A stretch of 64,000 nt of DNA from Heliopora coerulea (GCA_030142905.1 JASJOG010000279.1:287501-351500); one strand, 5' to 3'; counted from the first letter of the stretch, positions 1 through 11,765 are shown. Notes: a model not told the origin generated them from the sequence alone. Made by a program: numbers and translations.

Positions 1-1515
1 GAGCATACTTTATTACTCAGAATTTCTCATTGTAGATGCTTAGTTCTCCTTAAATTTCATTAAAATCAAATCGAAATTTTTTCCCACCGAAACTTACCGC
101 TCCGGAGTTAAAACCGTACCGTACCGGTCCAGTATCGTAAAATGTCGGACCGTTCAGCAACCAATCAGCATGCGTAATTTTGCTTACGGACTGAAAAACG
201 AGGTCAGTCATTTAATAATGAAAGATACACGGAAACGCGTATAAAACGAGCTACGTCAGCCTAGAAAGGTGATAAAAACGTGATCTTTTTGCACAATATG
301 CCGGGCATTGCTAATTCTTATTTATGGAACAATTCCATCTACGACAATTAATCGTACAAATCTTGAAAAACATGATGCGTTGCCGAAGTTTCGAGCGGAT
401 CTAATACCTTTGCACATCATAATTTTTAATTATTTTGCCAAATTATTTCGATAGGCTCAGACTGACATTTCGTCAAAAACCTGAACTGAAACTTTAGATT
501 AAAACTGATCTAGGGTTAAGGTTAGAAATGGAATTGGGGGATTAAAGTTGAGTTTGGGTAAGGGTTAGAATCAGTAAAATTGTGACGTCGTCACCAGATG
601 TTACCCTGAACGAGGCCAGCGAAATAACGTCTTCCCTGATTTGCTGCTACGTTGAAGGACTATCATGACTTCTGACGAACAGTGACCATCATTACGGCTG
701 ATTACTATTATTCTTGTTGTATAAATTGAGTTGAGGATAAAATTTTCGGAATGAATATATTCATATAGTGTCTTACAGTGTATGATACTACATGAATACA
801 TAGTGTATGTATGTATGCATGTCATACCTACACTATATGTATGACTGTATGTTATACACACAGTGTGACTCTATATGAGTATATAGTGCAAGTACGTATG
901 ACTGTCTGTCACACATACATACAGTGTATGGCACTATATGAATATATAGTGTATGTATATATGACTGTCAGACATACACTGTATGTATGACTGTGTGTCA
1001 TATGAATAAGAATATTTGTAGATAGTAATAGTAATAATTTATTTACTGGCGAAAGCGTAGGGAGTGGTCGCCCAATTCTCCGAGCTATAACCTTATGTTA
1101 AAAACGCTCGACAAAAACTACAATAAAAATTAACTTTGCACAATCATTAAGAAAAAAAATGATAAGATGAATATCTGTATATTAGAATCCAAAAATTATA
1201 AGCAGCTATCGCACAAACATGCTGATTTAGATAAGACAATGCTTGTGGTCTTTCTGGACCACAGGTCATCACTCGATAAGAAAAATAGCGTGGAGATAGC
1301 CAATAAAATAGTGAAGTATGATCACGGCCTCCAAAAGCTTGACGTCTATATTTCCTGCTGGAAAGTCTTACCAGTTTGAAGTGGTAACAACGTCCATTGA
1401 ACGAGGAGGATTATCAACAAAATCCACAACACAGACCATGTCGATTAAATTCTCAAAATATGCCATTTGCTTGGATTTGGACGACGAACCCTAGACATAA
1501 AAAGGAGACATGAAC
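1..1515. other. Non-coding stretch, no gene seen
   Basis: No reading frame here resembles a known protein; the frames present are short and low in complexity. Around 500-570 there is a run of degenerate GGTTAGG/GGGTTA-like motifs, telomere-like but imperfect and isolated. From about 750 to 1010 lies a degenerate tandem array, listed separately. Confidence 0.6.
750..1010. repeat. Degenerate tandem repeat rich in TATGACTGT and TATATGAATATATAGTG
   Basis: The phrases TATATAGTGTATGTAT, GTATGACTGT and ACACAGTGT recur in varied order and partly as inverted copies. This looks like an old, shuffled minisatellite. It has no coding content. Confidence 0.7.
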
Positions 1516-1764
1516 TTAAAAATCCCGTTTACACTCAGTCTGTAACATTTCGGGCGCCGCACGACAAAATAGTCGCACCGAGATCTACATGTACAGTGAT
1601 GCTCGGCACGGCTAAATTTTCAGGCACGGGTACCAAATTTTAAGAAGTCCGCACCATTTACACTGTGAAAGTCACCCGTCCCGTGCCCAAAAACAATAGC
1701 GGCACCCGTGCCGAAATTTTAGCCGCGCCGTGCCCTAAATGTTAACAGTGTGAACGGGGTTTAA
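1516..1764. mobile_element. MITE with TTAA flanks
   Basis: The ends are imperfect inverted repeats. The left end reads TTAAAAATCCCGTTTACACT and the right end, on the opposite strand, TTAAACCCCGTTCACACTG. Both begin at TTAA, the target duplication typical of piggyBac and Kolobok-type elements. Inside are inverted GGCACGG/CCGTGCC blocks, so the roughly 250-base element can fold into a long hairpin. It has no coding capacity. Confidence 0.75.
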
Positions 1765-1984
1765 GAGTGATTTACTGTAGATGAAAGTTGTGAAGCGAGC
1801 TCGTGATATTCCGCACTTAGTGACGTGGAAAGAGGTACGGAAAATTTGTCGACCATTATCCAAAAATTTGAAAAACTAAAAGAACAACTTACCGAAGAAA
1901 ACTAGGAACTATAGTTCAATAAATATAATAAAAACATGAACAGTTGCTTTGAAACAGTTCCTTTGAAACAGTTGCTTTCAAAAC

Positions 1985-2245
1985 AAAAACTTATGGCCTG
2001 ATCATATAATCCCGGTTAACCGTGAATCCCGGACACCCGGGACATCCCGGGTCTGCTCACAACTTCTTGATATTTTTCGTTGACGTATATACGGAGAACT
2101 AAATCCTGTCCCGGTTAACCTGGATATCCCACATAACCGGGATCCCGGTTAAAGTAACCGGGATCTCGGTAAGGCAGGATGAATTTTCGTCCATATAAAC
2201 GTGAAAAGGCGGGATATCCCGATCAACCGGGATAAAATGGATTGA
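1985..2245. mobile_element. Repeat or MITE built of CCCGGTTAACC motifs
   Basis: CCCGGTTAACC, GGATATCCC and ACCGGGAT recur in both orientations over about 250 bases, so the region can fold on itself. Related pieces occur near 24010-24110 and 39000-39210. The ends are not sharply defined. Confidence 0.55.
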
Positions 2246-2506
2246 ACTGTGCATGACATATACAATTCAAAATGGTGTCTGCAGCAGTGGAAGAGCATTT
2301 GAAACCTCCAAATATTGTGACAAAAACGTCAGTTTGTGTTTGATATATACTGCACAAGAACACAGAATCCTACGTAGCTGAAATAACATGGTGAATAAAA
2401 TAACATGTACCATTAATGCTTGGTTGTCGTAATAACAATATTAGGGGCTGTTTATATGATCTCGGCATACTGTACATAGCACATATGTCGAACATCCAAT
2501 CTCGCC

Positions 2507-2650
2507 ATCTGAGTTTCGGTAACTCAATGGTTAGAGCGTCTCACCGGTCATCAGAAGGTTGCGGGTTCGGTCACTGTCCGGAGCTCAGATTGTCAGAACT
2601 TTTTTTCCTGAGGTAAGGGCTTCACAAAAGTTCATCGATCGTCTAAGACG
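2507..2650 (+). mobile_element. tRNA-derived SINE, family B, copy 1
   Basis: An A-box-like segment (AACTCAATGGTTAGAGCG) is followed about 30 bases on by a B-box-like GGGTTCGG. After it comes the family tail with a TTTTTCTGAG segment and an ACAAAAGTTCATCGATCGTC segment. Related copies lie at 2758, 3468, 23619 and 49039. A mobile tRNA-like head is far more likely than a functional tRNA gene. Confidence 0.75.
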
Positions 2651-2757
2651 TCACCACACTCTCACGTTACTACCGAGAGCGTATCGACTTATACCGCTAT
2701 TAACATATCGTGGCTTTCGCTTACGTCGCATATATGTCGAACTTGCACCTTAGCTCA

Positions 2758-2895
2758 CCATTTGAGTCTTGGTATCTCAATGGTTAGAGCGTCTCACCGG
2801 TCGTCAGAAAGCTGCTGGTTCGATATCCGTCTGGGACTTAGAAATCATTTTTCTAAAGTAAGGGTTTGACGAACGTTCATCGATCATCTAAGATA
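2758..2895 (+). mobile_element. tRNA-derived SINE, family B, copy 2
   Basis: It has the same head as the copy at 2507 (TCAATGGTTAGAGCGTCTCA) and a B-box-like GGTTCGATAT. The tail includes ATCATTTTTCTAAAG and GACGAACGTTCATCGATC. It lies only about 110 bases downstream of copy 1 and in the same orientation. Confidence 0.75.
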
Positions 2896-3467
2896 GATCA
2901 CTACTTTGTTTCTCCATTTTGGCAATTGAACAACTTTAATTTTCCTGTTCTAATGAACTCTTTTTTTTCATGCAATGACAACAAATCCCTAATACTTCCG
3001 CAATATAACCTGAACTGGTCGTATAAAAAAGTAGTTGACGTTACAGTCGCATTAATTTCTGTGCGTTCTTAGATAAAAATTGTTCCAAATTAATGTGTCC
3101 AGTTTAACCTGTCATCAAACTCACCGTAATAAGGTCAACGTCTTCACCATGACATAACCCCAGTAAATTAGAACAAAACAGAAGTCCTGTAAATTAGAAA
3201 AGAGCTAGTTTCAGATTACATTAAAATATATGCAACGCAATGATTACTACATGCATGTATTTATTATATAGCGCAGCTCGCTATCCGGTCTGTACTCCAA
3301 ATGACGCACGCTGATTGGGTGCTTAGCCGTGCAATAAGTTTTTAAGAAGCTAAATGTTGTCAACCTGAGTGGCAGCCACTATATTATATGTCTCATCCAT
3401 AACATTATTAACATATAATGGCTTCCGCTCAGGTCGCACATATGTCGAACTTCCACCTTAGTTCACC

Positions 3468-3602
3468 ATCTGAGTCTTGGCAGCTCAATGGTTAGAGCGT
3501 CTCACTGGTCATCAGAAGGTTACGGGTTCGATCCCCGTCTTGGGATCAGAAAGCGTTTTTCTGAGAACAGAGCTTGACAAACGTTCATCTATTATTCAAC
3601 AC
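3468..3602 (+). mobile_element. tRNA-derived SINE, family B, copy 3
   Basis: This is the best-preserved head of the family: GCTCAATGGTTAGAGCG as A box and GGTTCGATCCC as B box. The tail is GCGTTTTTCTGAG followed by TTGACAAACGTTCATCTATT. It is the third copy in the same orientation within 1.1 kb. Confidence 0.8.
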
Positions 3603-3936
3603 AAATTAAAGTGATATTTTTTGGGTACAGACAAACCATAACTGTTCAAATCTAATCGTATTTGAGAGCAAATCGTCAGCAATAGTTGCACCCAGACTTG
3701 TACATATGATAAATGATTATACCAGTAACAGAACATGCAACAATATACGTTAAAAAATAACAAAACACGGTAAAAAAAAATTATAGCAAACTACAGTACA
3801 AGAAGACGTACTTCCGACCCTTGAATCTGTTAAATTGCTGACCCTTGCCTGGTGGCTTTCCAACAGTTCCTCAACAGATGAATCAAACCTAACAAAAATC
3901 ACAACAATTCTTAGTAAATTCATGGTTGGGATATTT

Positions 3937-4212
3937 TAAATGTAAAGTGTCTTTATCTATACTGGATAACGCTATCAGTTAGCTAAGCTTCTCTCCCTAG
4001 AGCTCCAGTAAGGGCCACCTCTCATGGGTCCAGTGTTACCACAGGAGGAAACTGGAATACCAGGAGAAAACCTGCTATGCTTGGTAGAATCAAACTGGAC
4101 AACACTCTTCTTACATGTGACCAAAGGTAACTTTATCCGGAATTGAACCCTAGTCAGGGTGGTGAGAGACTTGTGCACTACCACTGTAACCAATACCCCT
4201 GAGGCCACCAAT
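3937..4212 (-). mobile_element. tRNA-like SINE, family A, copy 1
   Basis: On the minus strand the head reads GGTAGTGCACAAGTCTCTCA, followed by the B-box-like GGGTTCAATTCC. The body then contains GGTTTTCTCCTGGTATTCCA and ends toward TTTACATTT on the left. Other copies lie near 24504, 25438, 38163, 41353 and 48246. Frames crossing these copies are repeat-derived, not genes. Confidence 0.8.
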
Positions 4213-4930
4213 ACCCCATTCTAATGAATATGTTTCACCAAATACCATATAGCATAACTGTTCTTGGACTTCTTTTAGTTATTATGATCAATTTTCCAAG
4301 CCAGTTGGTCTCATTCAGGACATGAGAAGTCTGGTATCCTGATATCTCCAGGATGCTAGGTTTTAAATTTGTCATGGATATTAAGTTTCACATTAGCTCA
4401 GTAACCCAACGAGATACCACAAAAATTTTAATGTCGGAATGGTGGATGAGCATCCAAAACTATATCCAGACATAAAAATACAGTAACATACTGGGTAGAT
4501 AGTGTTAAATAAGGTAAAAAGTTCAAATGTTTGTAACTGCTGTGACTGATCTCAAAGAATTCCAATGTTTCAAGCAAAGTGCTGGCAGTTATAAACCTTT
4601 GAACTTTTTACATATTAAGACAGTAATGCACTGCTGTATGATAGAAAGCCAAAACCATAACACTACTGTAGGCACATAGTCTTACAGTTAGTGAACCAAT
4701 TAGATGAATTCAAATGTCCCATTCATGCAACTGCTGTGCAGTTAAGTAGTATAACAATATTATGATCATAGTGCTTTCAAAAATCTCTCACATAATTTAA
4801 AATGCCACTCCTGAAAACTGTTAAGGCATGAATGATTGAAATTAATATAGAAAATGTGTGTTTATTTTATTCCAGATACTTTTCCTTGTTTAGATACTGC
4901 AATCTTGAATGTCTCATTTCCAAAGGTGCA
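4213..4930. other. Non-coding stretch, nothing recognised
   Basis: No frame or repeat here could be assigned. If the HAUS7-like gene upstream on the minus strand is very long, this could lie within one of its introns, but no exon was found. Confidence 0.4.
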
Positions 4931-5030
4931 ATTCTAGATGTCAGGAAGGGATATTAGGTGTCAGGAAGAGATATTAGGTGTCAGGTAGGGATACTAGATA
5001 TGAGGAAGGGATACTAGATGTCAGGAAAAG
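4931..5030 (+). repeat. Five-copy 20-base tandem repeat
   Basis: Five consecutive 20-base units resemble ATATTAGGTGTCAGGAAGGG, differing by one to four bases. The register is exact across 4931, 4951, 4971, 4991 and 5011. An ATG inside it opens a short frame that is a by-product of the repeat. Confidence 0.85.
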
Positions 5031-5411
5031 ATGCCAGGTCCCAAAAGCCTGGTATCCAATTTGGATAAAAAATTTCAAATCTCATGCCCTGACATTTCTG
5101 ACTTCTACCCATCCCAACGAATACACCCCAAGTAGCAGGTTAAAGGTATTTTGTTTGTTTCTGAAATAAACGTCTGATTCTGGAACTAACAGGGTAAATC
5201 ACAAACAAGATATACATGCATGTCACTCAGTGAGTGCCTGTCTAGCACCAATCATAGTGTAAGGCTATCTTCAACCAAATACAGTGTTTGGTACTGTAAA
5301 ATATATAAGTGACAGGAGAGGCACAAAACAATTAGTGCACACAGAGACAATTGAGTTAAATTTAATTTATAAGGCAATGATAGTGTTGAATTCTTACTGA
5401 ATTATACAGCA

Positions 5412-7736
5412 GGGTAATTCCATGGTAGTGATGACATTTTTGGAAAAAAAAAAGTTGGCAAGAATTTAAAGATAACAAGTTATTTTGGCAATATACATAT
5501 TCAGGGCTAATATGAAAGTCAATTTCAACAAAATATTGCTGTTGGATTGCAGTTATGTTATGTTCAATTGTGTGATACTCAAATGTTCCAATGACATCAT
5601 CTATTAGGGGAAGTGATCTTCTAACTTTTTTAGGACAAGCTTAATATATTTCTCTTACAAATTAGTGTCTAACAACCACCAAAGTCATTAACTCTTTTAT
5701 AAAGAAAACCATATTCCTTAAATATTTTTCTATGGCCTAGTATGGTTGTTTAAATTTGAGGTCATATGGCATGTAACATGAGTCACAAAAACATCAAATT
5801 TTTAATTTTGTTAACAACATACAGCGAGTAAATAGCTGTTGTTCATTATTTTCTTCCTTCTAGTGATAACTTAGCTATAAATATCAACTTAACCCATGTC
5901 AGCTTAATCTATGCCCTATGAGAGCATACCAAATATAGGTAACGTGAGTCACGTGTAGCGTTAGTCACAATGTAACGTGAGTCACGAGATTAGAAAAGTA
6001 GACTTATCAGAGATCAAAAATAAAAAGCGAATACATGAAGTAGTTCCTAAACTAGTACTACTGTACCTGAAGATTGTGGGCTCTTATATTGAATCTTTGT
6101 TGTGTTCTGGCCCTAACTGCTATGGTGGAAAGGTAAAAGAAAATTCAAGGTAAGAAGCCTATAACAAAGAGTGAGAGGATGCAGGCACACAATCAGAATC
6201 CTGTTCCAATGCTGCCCTTCTTCAAGTGGACTTCTCTGAGAACTACACTTGTGTTTCTCACGATGAGATTCAGAGTGCTCACTGGAAGCAGAGTCAGGTC
6301 AGTCTATTTACTGCTGCACTGTGGCACTCAGGTATCCTTCATCCTATTGTCATAGCATCAGACAATCTCAATCATTCCAAGCAATAGTAGCTTATGTTGA
6401 TTATCTGCTGGATAATATACCATCTACAACTAAAACAGTTTCCATTTGGTCTGATGGCCCCTCCTCGCAGTTCAAAAACCGCTTTATTGTAGCTGCTCTA
6501 AAGCCCCTCCAAGACAAGCACAAAATCCAGATTACATGGAACTTCTTTACGACCTCGTATGGAAAGGGACCAGTGGATGGCATAGGTGGTGCAGTCAAGC
6601 GTCAAGTGTGGAATGCTGTAAAGACGAGGAAGCACATTGTCAGTGATGCGAAGAGCTTTGTTGTCGCAGCCAATGATTCTACTAATGTAAAAGTAGTGGA
6701 GATGGCTACATCAAATATTGAAGAGAGCAATGCATCTCTTAATACTAAAGAAGTATTTGAAGCTGCAAGCCCGATCCCAGGCATTGCAGCAATCCAATCA
6801 ATTAAGATTGACAACCTGGAAAAGATTGTTTGACATGCCTTGACAGAAGATACTGACATGCCTCAATGTGATAATGACTCGGACAATGGGAGTGAAGCTG
6901 GTGGAAGTAGTTTGACAAATGAGGAACACTGTCAGTTTGAAGTTGGAGATTGGTATGCTGTGGAGTATGAAGGCAAAGTTTATCCTGGGGAAGTAAAGCT
7001 TGTTACAGCTGATGATGTCCAGGTGTCAGTGATGGCCTACAATTCCACATGAAATTTTTTATCAACAAGATAAGTTTGTGAGAAAGTTAAGTACACTGGT
7101 AGTAGTAAATTCCCGTCGACGCTTTCAGTTTTCAGACTTTTAAGCACATTATTGCAGTTAGGTTATGTACATATTTTACTTTCGTACAGTATTATGATAC
7201 CTTTATGTAATATTTCATGTAATTTGTTGTTGATTCAAGTTTAAAGTAAGATGATACACTTGGGTTGTCCCACATATTAGTGTTCATGAGTTAGAGGCTA
7301 TTGGAAACAATTCTGAACTGAAATACTGAGATGTACTTTATACGTAACGTGAGTCACATGTATAATGTAGCAATCCTTACTATTGCAATCCAAAATATAA
7401 AATTTCTTTGTGTTAGTGGTTTGCCTAACATATAGTCTGTTACTTGATAGACATTGTATGTTTCTCCTTCCTATCGTTTCCGAAGAAATTGAAAAATAGT
7501 TAGGTTGGTGTTACCTCATGTCACTTTGTCATAACATGAGTCACACACCAATTTACGGCCACCAATATTATCATGTTATAATCAAATGTTTAATTTTTAC
7601 TGTAAATCAGTAACTTACTATTATTTGTACCAGCATGCAAAAATATGACAGAAAAAATATATTAGTTATTACACCAGAGCAAAATTACTCTGATAATTTT
7701 GTTCAGAATGTAACATGAGTCACCATGGAATTACCC
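5412..7736 (+). mobile_element. DNA transposon with inverted termini and AGCA target duplication
   Basis: The left end starts GGGTAATTCCATGGT at 5412 and the right end is its reverse complement (ACCATGGAATTACCC, 7722-7736), a perfect 15-base terminal match. Both ends are flanked directly by AGCA (5408-5411 and 7737-7740), a plausible 4-base target duplication. Inside lies one broken DDE-like gene (6175-7052). At least seven copies of a motif near GTAACRTGAGTCAC are spread over both subterminal parts, one running into the right terminus; iterated subterminal motifs are typical transposase-binding sites. The 4-base duplication would fit the Sola superfamily, but the assignment is not secure. 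Confidence 0.8.
6175..7052 (+). pseudogene. Transposon-encoded DDE-like protein, broken
   Basis: The coding trace begins in one frame around 6175, with VDFSENYTCVSHDEIQSAHW at about 6226-6285, and continues to SDNLNHSKQ. It then meets a TAG near 6385, and homology passes to another frame (IWSDGPSSQFKNRF, then WNFFTTSYGKGPVDGIGGAV). A single-base indel near 6370-6390 explains the switch. A TGA at 6831-6833 then interrupts an otherwise open frame that continues to EVGDWYAVEYEGKVYPGEVK and stops at 7052. The blocks match a family seen repeatedly in cnidarian and arthropod genomes whose aspartates fit an RNase-H-like transposase; this rests on recall, not a search. The 5' part is missing or not recognisable. 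It lies inside matching transposon termini. Confidence 0.75.
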
Positions 7737-7867
7737 AGCAGGGAAATCCCCAAGTAATATTTTTAGCAGCTGAGGACTGGCTGAAAGTTCCTGTTAGAGT
7801 TCCTCAATATCCTTTGGATTGAATTTGTTTGATTATGTCATAAAAATGACTTCAAATCAATACAAAA

Positions 7868-7931
7868 TCAAAATCAACAATCTGAAAATGCTGATCAAAA
7901 TCAATAATCTGAAAATGCTGATCAAAATCAA
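7868..7931 (+). repeat. 27-base tandem repeat, about 2.4 copies
   Basis: TCAAAATCAAYAATCTGAAAATGCTGA is repeated at 7868-7894 and 7895-7921, then partly again. The two full units differ at one base. Confidence 0.85.
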
Positions 7932-10295
7932 TAGAAGTATTCTACCAGTGAGATTTATATTTATATGTCTAAGGGTTAACCAACTATTTTGCTACCAATA
8001 TATGGCTGGATACCAGATGGGCCAGACAGTAAAAATAAACTTGGTCTCATACCAAATACTTTGAATTCTTTTTTCTCACACCAATAGATCTGCAAGCTTT
8101 GCAGTATTACCAACAAAAATATTTAAGACAAGATGAAAAATGAATCTAAATTGGCAATTTACCTTAAAGTTTATTCCTTTTTAAAACAAATATTTACAGG
8201 GTATAATTTTGTCAAAAAACTGTAGGACGAAATCAGAAAGCAGCTGAAGCATTGACAATCTGAATGCCAAAAGATGCATTGTGGTGTGTTTTCAGGACCC
8301 ATTGCCAATTTTTAGAGGACATTGTACACATTATTATTAATCAAGAAAATGAGATCTGTTAACATTTTATTACCATAAGCAAGAGTTTTTCGTTACTTTG
8401 TTACCAGAGCATACATCACTAAATCGCTAGAATTAACAAACCATATTTTAGAATCCATATTTTAGAAAACAAAAAGTACCCAGCATAAATGCTAAAAGTA
8501 GCCTGCCATTTGCATAGGACACTGGTAACTTTTGAAACCCTAGTATTTAATAAAGCTAGTGACGGCAGATTTTTAAGTTTCTCTTGTTTTTGCTTATTTG
8601 TGTTTGATGATAGGAACTACTTTCTTACATATTCTAAAATGATATATTGACAAGGTAAATTGTTTTCAATTTCTTCCCATATTATTTTGCTTTAAGACAC
8701 TTAGTCTAATTCACAGGTGAAAATTAAGAATCCAATTATCTAGCCAGATAATGGACAATTACTGGATAAGGTTGAGCATGATAACAAGTTAGAATTATCT
8801 AGGCTGAGTTTTGTTTTATCTGATGAAGCTGAAGGCCTAGAACTTCTCCCACCATTGGGGAAGGGAATTTAATCATAAACCTAATACTGAATTGCACATT
8901 TCTATGCAAGACTTTATCCACAAACTCTAATATAGAACAATCAAGTACACCTAGGTATCATCATTAATCTATTTTGTTACACATGTAGGGCTGAGGTATA
9001 CCAGTTTTTTTCCTTGTTCTGCAATAAAAAATATGCATTCTCATTGGTTGATGAACAGGCCAATACTTGATGGCATTGGACTGGCCCAATACCTATCACA
9101 CTTTCTATTCTAGACCAAGAAGGTATGGTGGGAAAGTCTTGAGACTGATTTGAAATTTAATGAAATTTAAGGAGACTTGAAAAGTTCCAAATAAGAAAAT
9201 GTGCCAGAATGCTTGTAGTGCTTTTGTTTTACACTACATGTAATTGTATAAATCTATTACAAATAAATGTTTAACTGGTAGAAACAAGAAGCAAAATTAA
9301 CAACATACAAGGTAATATACACAGCAACATCTGACAACGAACACTCAGTTAAAAATGGGAAAGAAAATCAATCAAAAGCCACATATTAATGAACTCCTTG
9401 GTAACCTTGTTTGCTTGGTCCATACTGGAAAAAATTTGTCTTTGGTTTTTTGAAACAGATCTTGCTCATTCATCACGATGGTCTGAACAAAACCCCCAGG
9501 CAAACACTTTACAGTACAGACATCATTTTCGGTTAGTAGGTATTGATTACAATTAGTCTCCTGCTTAATGTACTAAGACATCTCTACAGTATATTGGCAC
9601 AAAGGATTTGGTCTTGGCATACTCTTTGTTCATTCTTGATGTAAATTCAGCATGACCTAGGCAGTGAATGCACTCTGGCATATTTCACAGTGCATAATTA
9701 AACCAACACAATCTAATTCAGCACTCAGTTATGAAGCTAAACATAGCAACCAGTCATGCCGTACAAATGTGACAATACCCAACAACAGCAACAGGTCATG
9801 CCATGCAGATGAAAAATTATCCATGATATTCAGATATCAAGCCACGTACATCATCCAATGCAATGGTTACTATCAAAAATGCTCCAATGTAAAAATTATA
9901 GCAGTCAAAGTAGAGGTTACGCTAAGTACGACAAGAAATTCCAACAAAATACATGTAGATGGATATGTTTTGCTTGATATTAAAATATTGTACATAATTT
10001 TAAATTTGCATCGCAACAAGCTATTGCTACCCATACTGTTGCTTTTCCATTGGCTGCATTTGTCTCTTTAGCAATTAAAATGTAAAATGTTGAACTCTCA
10101 ACATATCAAGCAAATTGGAGTCTGATGAACGTAAGTTCTTCCTTTGAAATTATCAATTTAAAATTATTGTTGCAGTTTTTGAGTGGCAGTAAAGAATTCT
10201 TAGTATCGGTTTGCCGTTACATCCGATATCTCATACGTAAAAATTCGGAAAGTTTTGTTTTTCACGACCGGAAAATCAGACGCAATTTTTCTTAC
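7932..10295. other. Probable intron of the HAUS7-like gene; no exon recognised
   Basis: This AT-rich stretch lies downstream, on the minus strand, of the second HAUS7-like exon. No third exon was recognised. About 9260-9510 is a dispersed repeat sharing long segments with 50405-50690 (for example AAAAATGGGAAA and TTTGGTTTTTTG-type stretches), in the same orientation. The plus frame at 9664-10071 has no recognisable domain. Confidence 0.45.
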
Positions 10296-10535
10296 CTTCC
10301 AAGAAGCCACTGTACGAGTCTCATTCTGGGTTCTCCTGGTTTGAACAACAATTCCGATAGCCACGATTCTTCCACATTTTCAACATAAGGACAGCCGAGG
10401 AACTGCACCAATACAAAAAATAACACTGATATTTCTACAGTCTTCATAAACAAAAAAATAGCCTAAAGTGATTACAAAACAAACCTCAAGCTTTTCTTTG
10501 ATATACTTTATTCGAAGCGCCTTTTCTGCCGCCAT
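10296..10535 (-). CDS. HAUS augmin-like complex subunit 7-like, first two exons
   Basis: Two exons on the minus strand. Exon 1 (10535-10485) starts in AAATATGGCGGC and encodes MAAEKALRIKYIKEKLE, ending in phase 0 before GTTTGTTTTG. Exon 2 (10402-10296) follows a TTTTTTGTATTGGTGCAG acceptor and ends before GTAAGAAA. It encodes FLGCPYVENVEESWLSELL and continues to RMRLVQWLLG. The phases agree at the junction. The joined KLEFLGCPYVEN block followed by an SELLF-type segment resembles the N terminus of metazoan HAUS7, an augmin subunit that helps nucleate microtubules within the spindle. The family call rests on recall of the human protein and on about 50 residues. Later exons should lie further left but none was found, so the gene may be long or may be truncated. 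Confidence 0.6.
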
Positions 10536-10889
10536 ATTTCAAACAACTCGCAGTCCGATGGTGTGTCGACATTCTCCGACACTTAACCCTTAACCCGAAC
10601 TTAATTAGCCCGCGTACAGTTCCACCTGATTTTATTATTGCGTAATAACAATCGCTCAACCATTTGATGTTACCCAATATAACCTGCGAATTTGCATATC
10701 TCAGTTTGTCAAATACGATAAAAAAATTTTTTATTGTTATGAAAAGAAATGAAATCCTAGTCTAGTATGCAACGTTATACCCTACAAAGAAGGCATTCTT
10801 TGTGGGCCACGCCCCCACCCAGAGCGTCTGCTTCGCAGGCTAAGATATCTAAAGCAATGGGAGGTTTTCTTCGGCAAAGAAAGAGGGAA

Positions 10890-11035
10890 AGTCAACGAGG
10901 CTATTTGTTTGGACTCGGTTGATAGGGTTACCCTACCACCCCCGAGACAACTTTATCGACTGTTTATATGGAAACAGTACCGTACATAATCATGATGTTG
11001 GGATTTACCCTGAAGTACAAAGATAGTTTATAACA
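10890..11035 (-). mobile_element. Fragment of the MITE family seen at 39.3-39.8 kb
   Basis: The order GAGGCTATTTGTTTGGACTC, GATAGGGTTACCCTA, CTTTATCGACYGTTTATATGG and GGGATTTACCCTGAAG matches the reverse complement of the right end of the element at 39264-39816. Only this end is present. Confidence 0.65.
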
Positions 11036-11575
11036 TACTCAAATTCTTGACAATGTTGTTATCTAACCTGTCGAATGTTATAGTTGTTATTTCGACAATG
11101 ACGGAAATGATCATAGGCGTAGAGTATACGGGGACTAAGGTGCTTCAGCTCCCTCGGAAACAGCTTTGAAGCAGTAGCGTAGGAAGCTAGTTAAACTTAG
11201 GGGTGCCGGGAACAAAATTTTAGTTCAGGGTGGGCGTTTCTACGTAAATGTTTTCATAGTCTAGATTGTTGACAATGCTCGGACAATACTTGCAGTTATA
11301 CTTCTATAGTAAAATACATTTCGGATATACGAGAAAGGAGTGTTTCAGTGGATTACTAATTTGTGAATTAAAAGACTAAATACAATTATAAAATGTCGTA
11401 GCTTTTTTAACCCTTATAAAGGAGACTAAAGGTGACCATACATTTATCCCAAGTTTTAACGGCATCTTCGCGCAATTCTAAATTACAGTAAAGTATCAAC
11501 CATCGTTAAAATGTGTGCAGTACATTAGATTTTTTCCAATGGAAAAAATTAGAAAAGCATAATTTTCACGACTAC

Positions 11576-11765
11576 TACTTTTCGTGATTTTCGAGTTTTT
11601 CAAAAAAATCGCGAAATTTAATACTCGCTAAAAATAGAATGCGCGAAAATTAAAATCGCAAAATTTAATACTATACAATGGAACTCCGTTAATACGGCCA
11701 CCAGCGGGCCATGAGTATCTGGCCGTATTAACGGGAAGGTCGTATTAATAGGATAGGGTTAAATT
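11576..11765. repeat. Left arm of a long inverted repeat around the copper transporter
   Basis: The segment runs from the ATTTTCGAGTTTTTCAAAAA region through GCGAAATTTAATACTCGC to GGATAGGGTTAAAT. It reappears as its reverse complement at 13833-14010. The arms are about 2.07 kb apart and are imperfect. The arm includes the left terminus of the MITE at 11676. Confidence 0.8.

Noticed and set aside
500..570. Telomere repeat
   Set aside because: Only a few imperfect GGTTAGG-like motifs with no regular array.
601..861. Minus-strand open frame of 86 codons
   Set aside because: It overlaps the TATGACTGT-type tandem repeat, has biased composition and matches no family.
2507..3602. Three tRNA-like sequences that could be tRNA genes
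   Set aside because: They share a long non-tRNA tail and do not fold into a clean cloverleaf with a proper acceptor stem; they are SINE heads.
5773..7723. TGAGTCA sites as a host AP-1 enhancer
   Set aside because: They occur only within the transposon and are better explained as its own binding sites; AP-1 use is kept only as a side possibility.
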